This document shows positions 44,643 through 53,652 of a stretch of 64,000 bases of DNA, in pieces. The stretch covers positions 160,039-224,038 of the forward strand of contig JAQGMJ010000030.1 of assembly GCA_028292405.1 (NCBI GenBank). Reading direction: 5' to 3'. The position numbers and the translations under genes are program-made. The DNA comes from Betaproteobacteria bacterium (GTDB lineage Bacteria > Pseudomonadota > Gammaproteobacteria > Burkholderiales > JAEUOS01). Numbering within the stretch: position 1 is the first letter of the stretch; each line of letters opens with the position of its first letter. The notes beneath the pieces are model-generated. The model was not told the DNA's origin and ran no database searches. It worked only from the letters and a program-made list of their open reading frames with translations.

Positions 44643-46412
44643 ATGGCGACTACCCTTCCCGCAACCGATGTCGTGCTTGTTGGCGTCGGCCTGGTCGGCA
44701 CGATGATGGGTCGCGAATTGACCAGGGCCGGGCTCAAGGTTGTTGGCCTGGAACGAGGCCAGCCGCAGTTCACTGTGCCCGATTTCCAGGGCCCCCGGAT
44801 GCACGACGAATTGCGCTATTCGATTCGCAAGGCACTGATGCAGGACAACACCAGGGAGCCGATCACCTTTCGCAACCGTTCGTCGGAGACCGCTCTGCCA
44901 ATACGCCGCTGGGAAAGTTTCCTGCCAGGTACGGGGCTGGGCGGCGCTGCGGTTCACTGGAACGGGCAAACCTATCGCTTTCAGGAAAGCGATTTCCGCA
45001 TGAGAACTCTTACGGAGCAGCGCTACGGCAAGAAGTTCATGGACGCCGATTTGCAGGTTCAGGACTGGGGTGTAACGGCCGCGGAAATGGAAAAGCATTA
45101 CGATCGCTTCGAATACCTGCTGGGGGTCAGTGGCAAGGCGGGAAACATCGGCGGGCGCAAGGTGGCCGGTGGCAATCCTTTCGAAGACCCGCGCGCGCGG
45201 GAATATCCGACCCCGCCGATGAAGGAGCCCTACGGCAGCGCGATGTTCCGCAAGGCGGCGGCATCGCTGGGCTATCACCCTTTTCCGCAGCCGTCCGCGA
45301 ACCTCAGTCAAAACTACAGGAATCCCGAAGGGATGGAACTGCGCACCTGTATGTTCTGCGGCTTTTGCGAGCGCTATGGCTGCGAGCACTACGCCAAGGC
45401 CTCGCCTCAGACCGTCCTGCTGCCGGTATTGATGAACGACCAGCGCTTCACTCTGCGCACCGGCGCGCAAGTTCTGCGGATCAATCTTTCACCCGACAAA
45501 AAGCATGCGACCGGGGTCACTTATGTCGATGCAGCGGGTTCGGAGTTCGTGCAGCCCGCTTCGCTGGTTATCCTCGGGAGCTTCGCGCTCAACAATGTGC
45601 GCATGCTGCTCCTGTCCGGTATAGGCACTCCTTACGACCCACAATCGGGAAAGGGTACAGTCGGGCGCAATTATGCATACCAGACCACCTCGGCGGTGCA
45701 AATCTTCTACAACGAGAAGATCAACATCAATCCTTTCATGCGATCCGGTGCCAGCGGCACGGTGATTGCCGATTTCGTTTCGGACAACTTCGACCACGGC
45801 CCGCACAAGTTCGTCGGCGGCGCGTACGTGGGCGAAGTAATGAGTCATGGACGGCCGATTGAATTTCATCCGACGCCGCCGGGCACGCCAGCGTGGGGCG
45901 CAGGTTGGAAGCACGCGGTGGCGCGCTATTACAACCATGCCATAGCGTTGAATATCCACGGCAGTTCAATGGCGGCGCGGCAGAACTACCTCGACCTCGA
46001 TCCAACGTACAAGGACGCCTGGGGGCAACCGGTGCTGCGCATGACCTTCGATTTTCCGGACAACGACATACGCATGTCCAAATACCTCACTGAAAGAACG
46101 ATGGCGATTGCGCGTGCTATGGGTGGCGAGCAGGTGGTTCCAGGCGCGAGGCAGCGCCCCTACACAGTAACGCAGTATCAAACCACGCATACCACGGGCG
46201 GGACGGTAATGGGGAGCGATCCATCGAACAGTGTGGTCAATCCCTTCCTGCAGAGTTGGAATGTGCCGAATCTTTTTGTAATCGGTGCCTCCAATTTTCC
46301 GCAAAACGCGTCCTACAACCCCACCGACACGGTTGGCGCGCTCGCCTATCGGGCATCGGAGGCGATTGTGGAGCGCTATCTGAAAAATGCCGGCCCTTTG
46401 GTGGCGACATGA
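44643..46412 (+). CDS. GMC-family FAD-dependent dehydrogenase (gluconate 2-dehydrogenase-like large subunit)
   Basis: A 589-residue flavoprotein. The N-terminal ADP-binding fold is ATDVVLVGVGLVGTMMGREL; GTGLGGAAVHWNGQTYRF is the FAD-contacting segment; the C-terminal catalytic part has THTTGGTVMGSDPSNSVV and FPQNASYNPTDTVGALAYR. Cysteines at 236, 239, 242 and 247 (C-x2-C-x2-C-x4-C) fall where related FAD-dependent glucose and gluconate dehydrogenases carry a cysteine cluster proposed to hold an Fe-S centre. It has no signal of its own and is expected to ride with the Tat-exported subunit 3. It overlaps the cytochrome gene by 4 nt (ATGA). It oxidises a sugar, sugar acid or alcohol in the periplasm; substrate unknown. 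Confidence 0.88.
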   Translation: MATTLPATDVVLVGVGLVGTMMGRELTRAGLKVVGLERGQPQFTVPDFQGPRMHDELRYSIRKALMQDNTREPITFRNRSSETALPIRRWESFLPGTGLGGAAVHWNGQTYRFQESDFRMRTLTEQRYGKKFMDADLQVQDWGVTAAEMEKHYDRFEYLLGVSGKAGNIGGRKVAGGNPFEDPRAREYPTPPMKEPYGSAMFRKAAASLGYHPFPQPSANLSQNYRNPEGMELRTCMFCGFCERYGCEHYAKASPQTVLLPVLMNDQRFTLRTGAQVLRINLSPDKKHATGVTYVDAAGSEFVQPASLVILGSFALNNVRMLLLSGIGTPYDPQSGKGTVGRNYAYQTTSAVQIFYNEKININPFMRSGASGTVIADFVSDNFDHGPHKFVGGAYVGEVMSHGRPIEFHPTPPGTPAWGAGWKHAVARYYNHAIALNIHGSSMAARQNYLDLDPTYKDAWGQPVLRMTFDFPDNDIRMSKYLTERTMAIARAMGGEQVVPGARQRPYTVTQYQTTHTTGGTVMGSDPSNSVVNPFLQSWNVPNLFVIGASNFPQNASYNPTDTVGALAYRASEAIVERYLKNAGPLVAT

Positions 46413-47335
46413 AAGCCCTCGGTTGGATTTTTCTGACATCAGTTTCCGCCTTTATCGTGCTGGCGACCTTTTGCGGCGACTTCGGGCTGAATGCCGTAGG
46501 CGCCGAGGAGGTAAACCAGGACCGAACCGGAAAGCCTAATGCCAAGACAGAGGATGCCGCCAAAATTGCCAAGGCCGGCCTACCCGACAAAGGCGTAGCG
46601 GCATGCGTCTCGTGCCACGGCGCCACTGGCGAAGGCAATTCCGCGGCCAGCTTTCCCCGCCTCGCGGGACAACCGGCAGACTACTTGGCGCGGCAACTCT
46701 CATTGTTCGCCTCCGGTACGCGCAACCATCCTGTTATGACCCCAATTGCCAAGGGCCTGAATCCTGCACAAATTCGCGCCCTTTCCACATATTATGAGTC
46801 GCTTGCAATGCAAGGGGACTCGAGGGGCGCGGCTCCGGCCGCGGCGCCGTCAAGCGGACGTGGCCGTCAACTGGTCGACCGCGGCGACGAGAAGCTTGGC
46901 ATCCAAGCTTGCGCCAATTGCCACGGCCCGGGCGGGGCGGGGGAAGCGCCGGTCTACCCCTATCTGGCTGGACAAGGTGCTGGGTACCTGACGGCTTCGC
47001 TACAGCAATGGAAAAGCGGTGCCCGGAACAGTGACCCGAGCGGCCAGATGGCGGAAATTGGCAAACGCCTTCCAGACCCCGATATCACGGCTCTGGCTGC
47101 GTACTTCTCTTCCATGCAGGCGCCCGCAACGCCCTCCAAAATTGAGATGCGAGTTGGTGGTACGGCGTTGCCGGCGGGGCCCGCCGGCAAACAGCAACGC
47201 AACACCGTGAAGGGAGGGAAGGGAACCGAAGGAGTGGGAACCGAACAAGGCGCACCGATCACTGGAGGGGGACAGGGCATTGGTGGAGGCGGCGGTACCG
47301 CGGCTGGCCCGCCTGGAGGTGCCCGCACGAAGTGA
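46409..47335 (+). CDS. Dihaem c-type cytochrome
   Basis: A 308-residue exported cytochrome with an N-terminal hydrophobic signal or anchor (MKALGWIFLTSVSAFIVLA). Haem c sites are CVSCH (66-70) and CANCH (168-172), each followed by a FPRLAGQ- or YPYLAGQ-type segment and a distal Met (HPVMTP in the first domain; SGQMAEIG is a candidate in the second), the layout of c4-like cytochromes. The C-terminal 70 residues are Gly/Pro-rich and probably disordered. Translation is coupled to the GMC subunit. It should accept electrons from the flavoprotein and pass them to an oxidase, perhaps the one whose subunit I is encoded divergently. Confidence 0.88.
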   Translation: MKALGWIFLTSVSAFIVLATFCGDFGLNAVGAEEVNQDRTGKPNAKTEDAAKIAKAGLPDKGVAACVSCHGATGEGNSAASFPRLAGQPADYLARQLSLFASGTRNHPVMTPIAKGLNPAQIRALSTYYESLAMQGDSRGAAPAAAPSSGRGRQLVDRGDEKLGIQACANCHGPGGAGEAPVYPYLAGQGAGYLTASLQQWKSGARNSDPSGQMAEIGKRLPDPDITALAAYFSSMQAPATPSKIEMRVGGTALPAGPAGKQQRNTVKGGKGTEGVGTEQGAPITGGGQGIGGGGGTAAGPPGGARTK

Positions 47336-47713
47336 CACTCCGACCCTGACTCCGAAATACTTGCAACGCCTCCGCGCCCGAAAGGCATCTTGTATTCGTA
47401 TTTTGTGCGGCCATTCGGCGTTCAGGCAGGGAATTGTCCTGACGGACATGACTCTGCGCCAGCGCCGCTTAGCCGATCGTTACTCGATGGAAATGAGGCT
47501 CGAAGCCGGTGCGGCCAACCCTGTTGTGGACCACCGCAAATGCCAGTCGGTCGTCCGGAGCAGATAGGACCATTCTCCAGTGGGAATGCCGATTGCTCAC
47601 GTTGAGGGGTGGCGCAATGCGTGATCGCCGACCGAAAATGGGCAGCAACAATCGTTGAAGCCGCGACGGCGAGGCGAAGCCGCCGCGGGGGGTCATTGAA
47701 AGGAGAACTCGCA
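47336..47713. other. Intergenic region before the alcohol dehydrogenase gene
   Basis: I see no gene or RNA here. Only the AAAGGAG ribosome binding site at about 47698-47705 in front of the dehydrogenase start is clear. Reading frames through it lack start signals. Confidence 0.4.
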
Positions 47714-48874
47714 ATGCTTGCAATGGACTATCGCGGCCCGTATCGGGTCCGCGCGCGCCAAAAGCCTGAACCCGAAATTGAGCATCCAAACGACGCGATC
47801 GTTAGAGTGACCCGCTCGTGTATCTGCGGGTCCGACCTGCATCTATACCACGGCCTGGTACCCGATACGCGCGTCGGCACGACGTTTGGACACGAGTTCA
47901 CCGGCGTCGTAAGCGAGATCGGTCCGTCCGTGCGTAACCTGAAGGTCGGCGATCACGTGCTGGTGCCCTTCAACATTTTTTGCGGCACCTGTTTCTTTTG
48001 CCAACGGGAGTTGTATGGCAATTGCCATAATACAAACCCGGAGGCAACCGCCGCCGGCGGCATCTATGGCTACTCGCACACGACTGGCGGCTATGATGGG
48101 GGTCAGGCGGAATACGTGCGTGTTCCAATGGCCGACATCGGACCAACGTTGATTCCTGGCGATATGCATGTCGAAGACGCGGTACTCTTGACCGATGCCT
48201 TGCCGACCGGCTATCAAGCCGCCGAGATGGGTGAGATCGAAAAGGGTGACGTGGTCGTCGTCTTCGGAGCCGGCCCCGTCGGAATCTTCGCCGCCCGGTC
48301 GGCCTGGCTATTCGGCGCTTCCCGTGTCATCGTGGTTGACCACGTCGAGTATAGGCTGGAGTTCGTCAGGCAGTACGCCGCTTGCGAAGTGGTCAATCTG
48401 AAAGACGTCGCCGATATGGCCATCCATATCAAAAAGATGACCGACTGGCTAGGTGCGGACGTCTGTATCGACTGCGTGGGTTGTGAAGCCGCCGGCAGTT
48501 TGGCCCAGACGATTAGCGGGCGATACCTGAAACTTCAGGCGGGCGCCGCGACGGTTCTGCATTGGGCGATCAATTCAGTACGCAAGGGCGGGACCGTTTC
48601 AATCGTAGGCGTCTACGGTCCTACATTTAACGCCGTACCCATCGGCAATGCCTTGAACAAGGGTCTGACCCTACGCATGAACCAGGCAAGCGTAAAGCGA
48701 CATCTTCCCAGGCTCATAGAGCATATCCAAGCGGGCCGGATCGAACCGCGAAAAATCATTACGCACCGTATTCCGCTTGAAGATGTGGCGGATGCCTATC
48801 AAATATTTTCCAGCAAACTGGATAACTGCATCAAAGCGGTCTTGATTCCACCCAATGCGGGAGTACCAGCATGA
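47714..48874 (+). CDS. Zinc-dependent medium-chain alcohol dehydrogenase
   Basis: A 386-residue MDR-superfamily enzyme, starting at ATG 47714 with AAAGGAG about 9 nt upstream. Catalytic zinc ligands lie in CICGSDLHLYHG and FGHEFTGVVSEIG; the structural zinc site is C-x2-C-x2-C-x7-C in FCGTCFFCQRELYGNC. The nucleotide-binding motif is VVVFGAGPVGIFAARSAW, followed by VDHVEYRLEFV. Length and the insertion around AAGGIYGYSHTTGGYDGGQA match the branch annotated as glutathione-independent formaldehyde dehydrogenase or polyol dehydrogenase-like. It overlaps the next small gene by 4 nt (ATGA). Confidence 0.9.
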   Translation: MLAMDYRGPYRVRARQKPEPEIEHPNDAIVRVTRSCICGSDLHLYHGLVPDTRVGTTFGHEFTGVVSEIGPSVRNLKVGDHVLVPFNIFCGTCFFCQRELYGNCHNTNPEATAAGGIYGYSHTTGGYDGGQAEYVRVPMADIGPTLIPGDMHVEDAVLLTDALPTGYQAAEMGEIEKGDVVVVFGAGPVGIFAARSAWLFGASRVIVVDHVEYRLEFVRQYAACEVVNLKDVADMAIHIKKMTDWLGADVCIDCVGCEAAGSLAQTISGRYLKLQAGAATVLHWAINSVRKGGTVSIVGVYGPTFNAVPIGNALNKGLTLRMNQASVKRHLPRLIEHIQAGRIEPRKIITHRIPLEDVADAYQIFSSKLDNCIKAVLIPPNAGVPA

Positions 48875-49437
48875 GCCTTCATGATGAAAAGTATCCCGGC
48901 CAACCGTCCGGGAACGCAGAATCTACGCCGTCGCGCTACCCGGCGAATTTCCGGGATCGCCCACAGCATCAACATCCTGACGTGCCCGGCTGGGGCGCCG
49001 ACCTGGATCATAAAGACCGGCCCGCGCATCCAATGGAGCGCACGCCTCCTCGCCTTGAAGGCCTGCATTGGGACGAACCGGAGCAGCAGGCCGTCCATGC
49101 AAAGATATTCCATTCCACGGAGCGCCCCGGCCTGACCCCAATCTTCGGCACCGGCCAACCACCAAAGGGCTTAAGCGGCGCTGTTCGATCCGTCGCCTAC
49201 AAATATAGCGAAAACGATTTGCGACGTTGGTTTTTGCTTCTTTTTGCGGACCGGGTGAACGTAGTAGAGGGCGTGGGCGAAGATCTCGTCCACGGCCACG
49301 TGCCAAATGTTTTTTCCGAGATGGGGGGAAGGGCGGCATGGCGCCATAAGCCCACTGCCGTAGTACGTCACGTTGCTGTTGCCGTCGCGGTGGCGGGGCT
49401 TTCGGCCTATCTACTTGGTCGGCATATGCGTCGGTAG
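48871..49437 (+). CDS. Conserved-looking hypothetical protein with C-terminal membrane anchor
   Basis: A 188-residue protein of unknown function, translationally coupled to the upstream alcohol dehydrogenase (ATGA overlap). The first 110 residues are hydrophilic, rich in Pro, His, Asp and Arg (for example HPDVPGWGADLDHKDRPAHP). A central segment contains SENDLRRWFLLLFADRVNVV, and the end has a hydrophobic helix (VVRHVAVAVAVAGLSAYLL) followed by GRHMRR. This fits a tail-anchored inner membrane protein. No catalytic motif recognised. Confidence 0.65.
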   Translation: MSLHDEKYPGQPSGNAESTPSRYPANFRDRPQHQHPDVPGWGADLDHKDRPAHPMERTPPRLEGLHWDEPEQQAVHAKIFHSTERPGLTPIFGTGQPPKGLSGAVRSVAYKYSENDLRRWFLLLFADRVNVVEGVGEDLVHGHVPNVFSEMGGRAAWRHKPTAVVRHVAVAVAVAGLSAYLLGRHMRR

Positions 49438-49469
49438 GACAGCGGGTAGACTGGGTAAAACGCGGATAG

Positions 49470-50639
49470 CTAACCCACGTCAGGTGCGGTGGGAGCAATC
49501 GCCGCGATCGTGTTATCCAGCAGAGCCGGCGGCAGGCGGGTCCAGGCCGCGCCAGCGGACAATAGTTGTGGAAACCAGCTGCCGACGGTGATCGCCGCGC
49601 GCAACAGAGGCCGGCGCCGCCCCAGGCGGTAGAGCAGCATCGAGCGCCGGACCTGCCCGGAGACGCCTTTGGCCAGTGCCCGGTGATAGGTGGCTGCATC
49701 GGTTGCGGCGATGATGCTGCCGGCCGCCATCGCGGCACTTTGGAGGGCCAGCGCCATGCCGTCGCCGGTGAATGAATGGGTGACGGCAAATTGGTCGCCG
49801 AGGCGGTAGAGCGCGGCGGGCTCGCCCTTGCGCGGCTGGTGGACGAAGCCATAGGGCACCCGGTAGATGGCGAGCGGGTGGGCGAGCAGGGGAACCGCGT
49901 CGGTGAGCAGGCGCGCCAGCCGGGGCGTCTCGCCCATCAGGGCGCCCAGCAGATCGAGCCAGCGGCCGCCGGCCCGCGCAAAGCGCTTTTCGTGGACCAG
50001 CAGGCACAGGTTGGCGCGGCCGTCTTCCACCGGCTGCAGGCCAGCGTAACCGCCATCGAAAAAAAGCAGTTCGATCCGTCCGGCCAGGGCCTGGGTTTGC
50101 GCGGGGCTCAACTCGAAATACATCTTGAAGCCGATCAGCGGTTCGACACCGCTGGCGACCTTGCGTTTGTCTCCAGGCATTTCATGCTTGCCGGTGGCCA
50201 GCAACACGGCGCCCGGATGATACGCGTCGCGCTCGCAATGCACCGCCAGATGGCCGCCCGCCTGTTGTTCGATACCGGTGACGCGAGTGCCGCGAACTAC
50301 CGTGGTGCCGGCCCCCTCGGCCGCCTGCAGCAATGCTTCATCGACCACGTAGCGCGAAAGACTCAGGCCCGCGAAAGGTAGAGCATGGGCCACCGTGCGC
50401 GCCCCAAGCGTGGCCGCGACCGTGGTGATGGGCGCCGCGCCGAGTGCGGTGAGGTCGATGCCCAGGAAATCGAGATAGCGCTGCGCTTCGACGCTGATGA
50501 ACTCCCCGCACATCTTGTTGGCGGGCAGCGCTTCCTTTTCCAGCACGGTGACCGGCCTACCGGCCCGCGCGAGCAGGAGGGCGGCGGCAGCGCCGGCAAC
50601 GCCACCGCCGGCAACCAGCACCGGTGGGGCGGCGGTCAA
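49470..50639 (-). CDS. FAD-dependent oxidoreductase, geranylgeranyl-reductase/monooxygenase-like
   Basis: A 389-residue flavoprotein. It opens with VLVAGGGVAGAAAALLLARA (GxGxxA dinucleotide fold), then VLEKEALPANKMCGEFIS, the conserved ALPFAGLSLSRYVVDEALL segment and a later FAD motif YRLGDQFAVTHSFTGDGMALALQ (GD...G). The start is a TTG at 50639 whose codon overlaps the upstream stop (TTGA), with GGGAG 9 nt upstream. It is the last gene of the type III PKS operon and probably hydroxylates or oxidises the polyketide product, for example to a quinone. This is inferred from similar PKS-methyltransferase-flavoprotein groupings. Confidence 0.82.
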   Translation of the reverse strand: MTAAPPVLVAGGGVAGAAAALLLARAGRPVTVLEKEALPANKMCGEFISVEAQRYLDFLGIDLTALGAAPITTVAATLGARTVAHALPFAGLSLSRYVVDEALLQAAEGAGTTVVRGTRVTGIEQQAGGHLAVHCERDAYHPGAVLLATGKHEMPGDKRKVASGVEPLIGFKMYFELSPAQTQALAGRIELLFFDGGYAGLQPVEDGRANLCLLVHEKRFARAGGRWLDLLGALMGETPRLARLLTDAVPLLAHPLAIYRVPYGFVHQPRKGEPAALYRLGDQFAVTHSFTGDGMALALQSAAMAAGSIIAATDAATYHRALAKGVSGQVRRSMLLYRLGRRRPLLRAAITVGSWFPQLLSAGAAWTRLPPALLDNTIAAIAPTAPDVG

Positions 50640-51379
50640 GCGGAGGCTCCCGGCAACGCCGCGGGCTTGCGCCGCATCACCGAGATGCGAAAGGGAAATT
50701 GCCAGCGTACTTTGGCATCGATGCCGGGGCGCAGGTCAACCGCCTGCAGGAGGCGTTTCCAGTCCTGCATGATGAAGGCGCGTGCGATGGAAATGGTGCC
50801 GTCGCTGCGCACGATGGGGTGCCAACCGGCGGCGCGCGCGAGCAAGCGAAAGCCATAGTAGGGAAACCAGTGGCGATGCAAGTCGGCGATCATCCATCCG
50901 GCCTGCGCGGTCTGTTCCATCCAGCGTAGCAGGCGCACCACGTCGGCGTCGGCCAGGTGATGGGTGAATTGCGAGGTGACGATGAAGTTCGGGCGCCGCG
51001 CGGGATGGTAGACGAATACGTCCCTGGTCTGGAACTCCGGGAGCGTCAAGGCAGGGTCGGCGGCGGACGCCGCTTCGGCAGCCGCGCGGGGGTTGAGGTC
51101 GATGCCGGTGAGCCGGGCGTCGAGGCCGCGGCGCTTTGCCCAGGCGGCGATTTCATGCAGCAGGTCGCCGTGGCCGCAGGCGACATCGAGAATGGCAATG
51201 GGCTGGCCGGCGGGCCAGGCGCGGGTGGCGTGGTCGAGCCAGCGCACCGTGGCGCGGTGGGTCAGGGTGGCGCGGTTCAGGCGCGCGAGATCGGCCAGGC
51301 AGCGGCGGTATTCGGCGAGCGGCAGGTCGGCGTCGTCCATGCGCTCCGGCAGGGTGCTGCGCACGCCGAGGTTCATCAT
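50636..51379 (-). CDS. Class I SAM-dependent methyltransferase
   Basis: A 247-residue methyltransferase with SAM motif I AILDVACGHGDLLHE, motif II acidic residue in LTGIDLNPRAAAEA, and a later TSQFTHHLADADVVRLLRWM segment as in UbiE-like enzymes. The start is ATG 51379, with a second ATG directly after. It lies 4 nt downstream of the type III PKS stop and overlaps the flavoprotein gene. Expected to O- or C-methylate the phenolic or pyrone polyketide made by the PKS. Confidence 0.85.
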   Translation of the reverse strand: MMNLGVRSTLPERMDDADLPLAEYRRCLADLARLNRATLTHRATVRWLDHATRAWPAGQPIAILDVACGHGDLLHEIAAWAKRRGLDARLTGIDLNPRAAAEAASAADPALTLPEFQTRDVFVYHPARRPNFIVTSQFTHHLADADVVRLLRWMEQTAQAGWMIADLHRHWFPYYGFRLLARAAGWHPIVRSDGTISIARAFIMQDWKRLLQAVDLRPGIDAKVRWQFPFRISVMRRKPAALPGASA

Positions 51380-51383
51380 CGCC

Positions 51384-52460
51384 TCAGGCGATCTCGAACT
51401 GGAAGGACTCGGCCACCATGCCGGGGCCGAAGGCCAGCGCAGTGCCGTGCTGGCCGGCGGTTGCGCCTTCCATGATGCGTTTCAGGGCGAACATCACGGT
51501 GGCGGAAGACATGTTGCCGAAGTCGTTGAGCACGGAACGCGACACCGCCAGCGCATCCGGCCGCAGCGCGAAGCTGCGTTCGACCGCATCGAGCACCGAG
51601 CGGCCGCCGGCATGCACTGCCCAATGGTCGATGGATTGCGGCGGCGCGCCCTGCAGCAAGCCGTCTGTGCCGTCGGTGCGCGCTTCCTGGTCCAGTGCGT
51701 GGGCGATGGTGGCGGGCACGGCGCCGGAGAGATGCATTTCGAAGCCGGCGTTGCCGACTTTCCAGGTGATCAGCCCGGCGCTGTCCGGAATAACCACGGA
51801 GCGAAAGGCGCCGAGGGCCGCGCCCGCCGGCCGGCTGGTGACCAGGGCTGCGCTGGCGCCGTCGCTGAACAGCAGGAAGGACAATACTTTTTCCAGGTCT
51901 TGCGTGTCCTGGAAATGCAGGGTGCAGAGTTCGACATTGACCACCAGTACTTGTGCCTCCGGATGCGCCATGACGATGTCGCCGGCGATGCGCAGGGCCG
52001 GGACCGCGGCGGCGCAGCCCATGAAGCCGATTAGGGAGCGGAACACCGTTTTCGGCAGGCCGAGCGCTTCGATCAGTTGCAGTTCGACGCCCGGCGCGCT
52101 AAAGCCGGTGCAGGAGGCGACGATCAAGTGGGTGATGCGGCCGAAGTCGATGGCGCCGAGATTTTTAACCGCATCGACGGCCAGCGGCAGGGCGTGGGTT
52201 TCATAGCGCTGCATGCGGGAGGCGGTGTCGGGGAAGCGGCCGGGCCGGTAGAAGGCATCCGCGTCAATCGCGCCGCTTTGCGGATCACCGACGGCGAGTG
52301 TCGAATAGCGGTGCGCGATGCCGGCGCGCGCCGCCATCATCATGAACGCCCTGGCCTGGCGCGGCTCGTCGAACAGCCGGGCGCCGAATTCGACAAAGGC
52401 GGCGTGGATGTCATGGGGCGGTACCGCGCAGCCGATGGCGTTGATGAACGCGCGGGGCAC
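51384..52460 (-). CDS. Type III polyketide synthase (chalcone/stilbene synthase family)
   Basis: A 358-residue homodimeric ketosynthase. The catalytic triad is visible: Cys117 in VASCTGFSAPG, His283 in HWAVHAGGRSV and Asn316 in LNDFGNMSSAT. GFMGCAAAVPALRIA is the conserved loop near the active site. The start is a GTG at 52460 because an upstream in-frame stop precludes any longer form. It condenses malonyl-CoA units onto an acyl-CoA starter to give alkylresorcinols, alkylpyrones or related phenols; chain length and cyclisation are not readable. It forms an operon with a methyltransferase, a flavoprotein and, 23 nt upstream, a tiny HTH gene. Confidence 0.92.
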   Translation of the reverse strand: MPRAFINAIGCAVPPHDIHAAFVEFGARLFDEPRQARAFMMMAARAGIAHRYSTLAVGDPQSGAIDADAFYRPGRFPDTASRMQRYETHALPLAVDAVKNLGAIDFGRITHLIVASCTGFSAPGVELQLIEALGLPKTVFRSLIGFMGCAAAVPALRIAGDIVMAHPEAQVLVVNVELCTLHFQDTQDLEKVLSFLLFSDGASAALVTSRPAGAALGAFRSVVIPDSAGLITWKVGNAGFEMHLSGAVPATIAHALDQEARTDGTDGLLQGAPPQSIDHWAVHAGGRSVLDAVERSFALRPDALAVSRSVLNDFGNMSSATVMFALKRIMEGATAGQHGTALAFGPGMVAESFQFEIA

Positions 52461-52483
52461 CAGCGTGCTTGGGCGTTGAGGGC

Positions 52484-52642
52484 TCAGCGTATCGCCTCAA
52501 GCCGGTTATAGAGCGTTTTCAGGCTGACGCCTAGCGCTTTTGCCGTATGACGCTCATCGCCCTGGAAGTGACGCAACATCGCCAGAATGGTTTGCCGTTT
52601 GTCGAGTGGGCTGCCCGTGCCTTCAAGAAACGTGATGGCCAT
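52484..52642 (-). CDS. Small Fis-type helix-turn-helix protein (52 aa)
   Basis: A 52-residue ORF from ATG 52642, with AAAGGA about 8 nt upstream, to TGA 52484. The C-terminal half, RHTAKALGVSLKTLYNRLEA, is a clear Fis/NtrC-type HTH, preceded by a helix (DKRQTILAMLRHFQGD). It matches the C-terminal DNA-binding domain of sigma-54 activators without receiver or AAA+ domains. It lies 23 nt before the type III PKS gene, so it may regulate that operon or be a remnant of a longer activator. Expression is supported by the ribosome binding site and the absence of damage. Confidence 0.72.
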   Translation of the reverse strand: MAITFLEGTGSPLDKRQTILAMLRHFQGDERHTAKALGVSLKTLYNRLEAIR

Positions 52643-53439
52643 TTTATTGTCCTTTCAAAGAAACGGCGAGGTGTCCGGTGGGATACGCAAGCCCTATGCC
52701 TGCAACGTCGCACCGGTTGAAAGGAAGATGTTTGCGGCGGAGGAGCATTAAATAATCCAATTCTTGCAATTGCTACACTTGGCGTCCATGACCTAGTCCA
52801 TTCACGAGGCAGCCACTGCGAGATCTTTGACTGCGTCGTCGGACGTGGCTGCTCCTTCTTCTCCCTCTTGGGGATGCTCGCGTCTTGTCTGTTTCCTGTT
52901 GCCTGCAATCCGCCACCCGCTACATCTGGTTAGGCATCTCCTCGTCGGGATCAAGCATGGATCCGGCCGTAGCAACCCGACTATTACGATCGAAAATTAC
53001 TGTCAAGATTACGTGACGCTCCACCTCGGTCGCATAGTAGTCCCACATCGGCCCGCCATAGGCACGACTTATCCCGCTGTTCGTCCCGGGCGCCCCAAGA
53101 TTACGAGAACAGTTTGCTCCGTATCAACGCTAGGGCGAATTTGCGTCAACGTGGCTGTGGTAAGGACCTGATCGAACCGGAGAAGGCGCCCCAGCGTGTC
53201 AAACCTTGCCATAGACGTTTGTCGGCCACCCGGCCCATGCGGGTATTCCCAGGAATATGCGTAGTTTCGCGGCATAAACGGCGAGCTCCGGAGAGGGATA
53301 GGGCAGTTCAGCTTAGCAAGCTGACTGTTTATGGCTAGCGCGCAGGGCGTGGCCGGTTCACCAGCCACGCCCTGAGGTCTTGAAGCCAGCCGCTCTGTAT
53401 GCAGGCCGGCGCCCCGACCTTACGTCTATGAGCCAGCCT
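52643..53439. other. Intergenic region with a long hairpin
   Basis: No convincing gene in about 800 bp. It should contain the promoter of the HTH/PKS operon at its left side. At 53343-53374 there is a perfect 11-bp inverted repeat (CAGGGCGTGGC / GCCACGCCCTG, 10-nt loop) without a T tract; it may terminate transcription of the hydrophilic-peptide gene running leftwards from 53652, or be a structured RNA element. Confidence 0.45.
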
Positions 53440-53652
53440 TTACCTCTCAACGCGCCCGGCTGCAGGTTTCCCCGAAGACTCGTCCTCCGCCCCGCCTTCG
53501 TCAGCGCCCTGGCCTTGATTACCCTGCTGTTCTTTGGCACCTTTCTGTGAACTGTGGGCTCCCTTTTTCGGGTCGTCGTTGTCAGGCTGCATACTTGGGT
53601 TACCACTCGGAGAAAACGGTTTGCCCTGGTTATCAGGTTGATTCGAAGACAT
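53440..53652 (-). CDS. Small hydrophilic, probably disordered protein (70 aa)
   Basis: A 70-residue protein starting at ATG 53652 with AAGGA about 8 nt upstream. It is almost entirely polar: MSSNQPDNQGKPFSPSGNPS, then repeated Gln/Gly/Lys/Asp/Glu segments, with no hydrophobic core. The composition resembles stress-induced hydrophilins and KGG-type proteins, which help cells survive drying or osmotic stress. That role is inference from composition only. It diverges from a second small hydrophilic gene at 53964. Confidence 0.6.
   Translation of the reverse strand: MSSNQPDNQGKPFSPSGNPSMQPDNDDPKKGAHSSQKGAKEQQGNQGQGADEGGAEDESSGKPAAGRVER

Noticed and set aside
53343-53374. Rho-independent terminator
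   Set aside because: The 11-bp stem is perfect, but no T tract follows on either strand, so it is only recorded as a hairpin within the intergenic entry.
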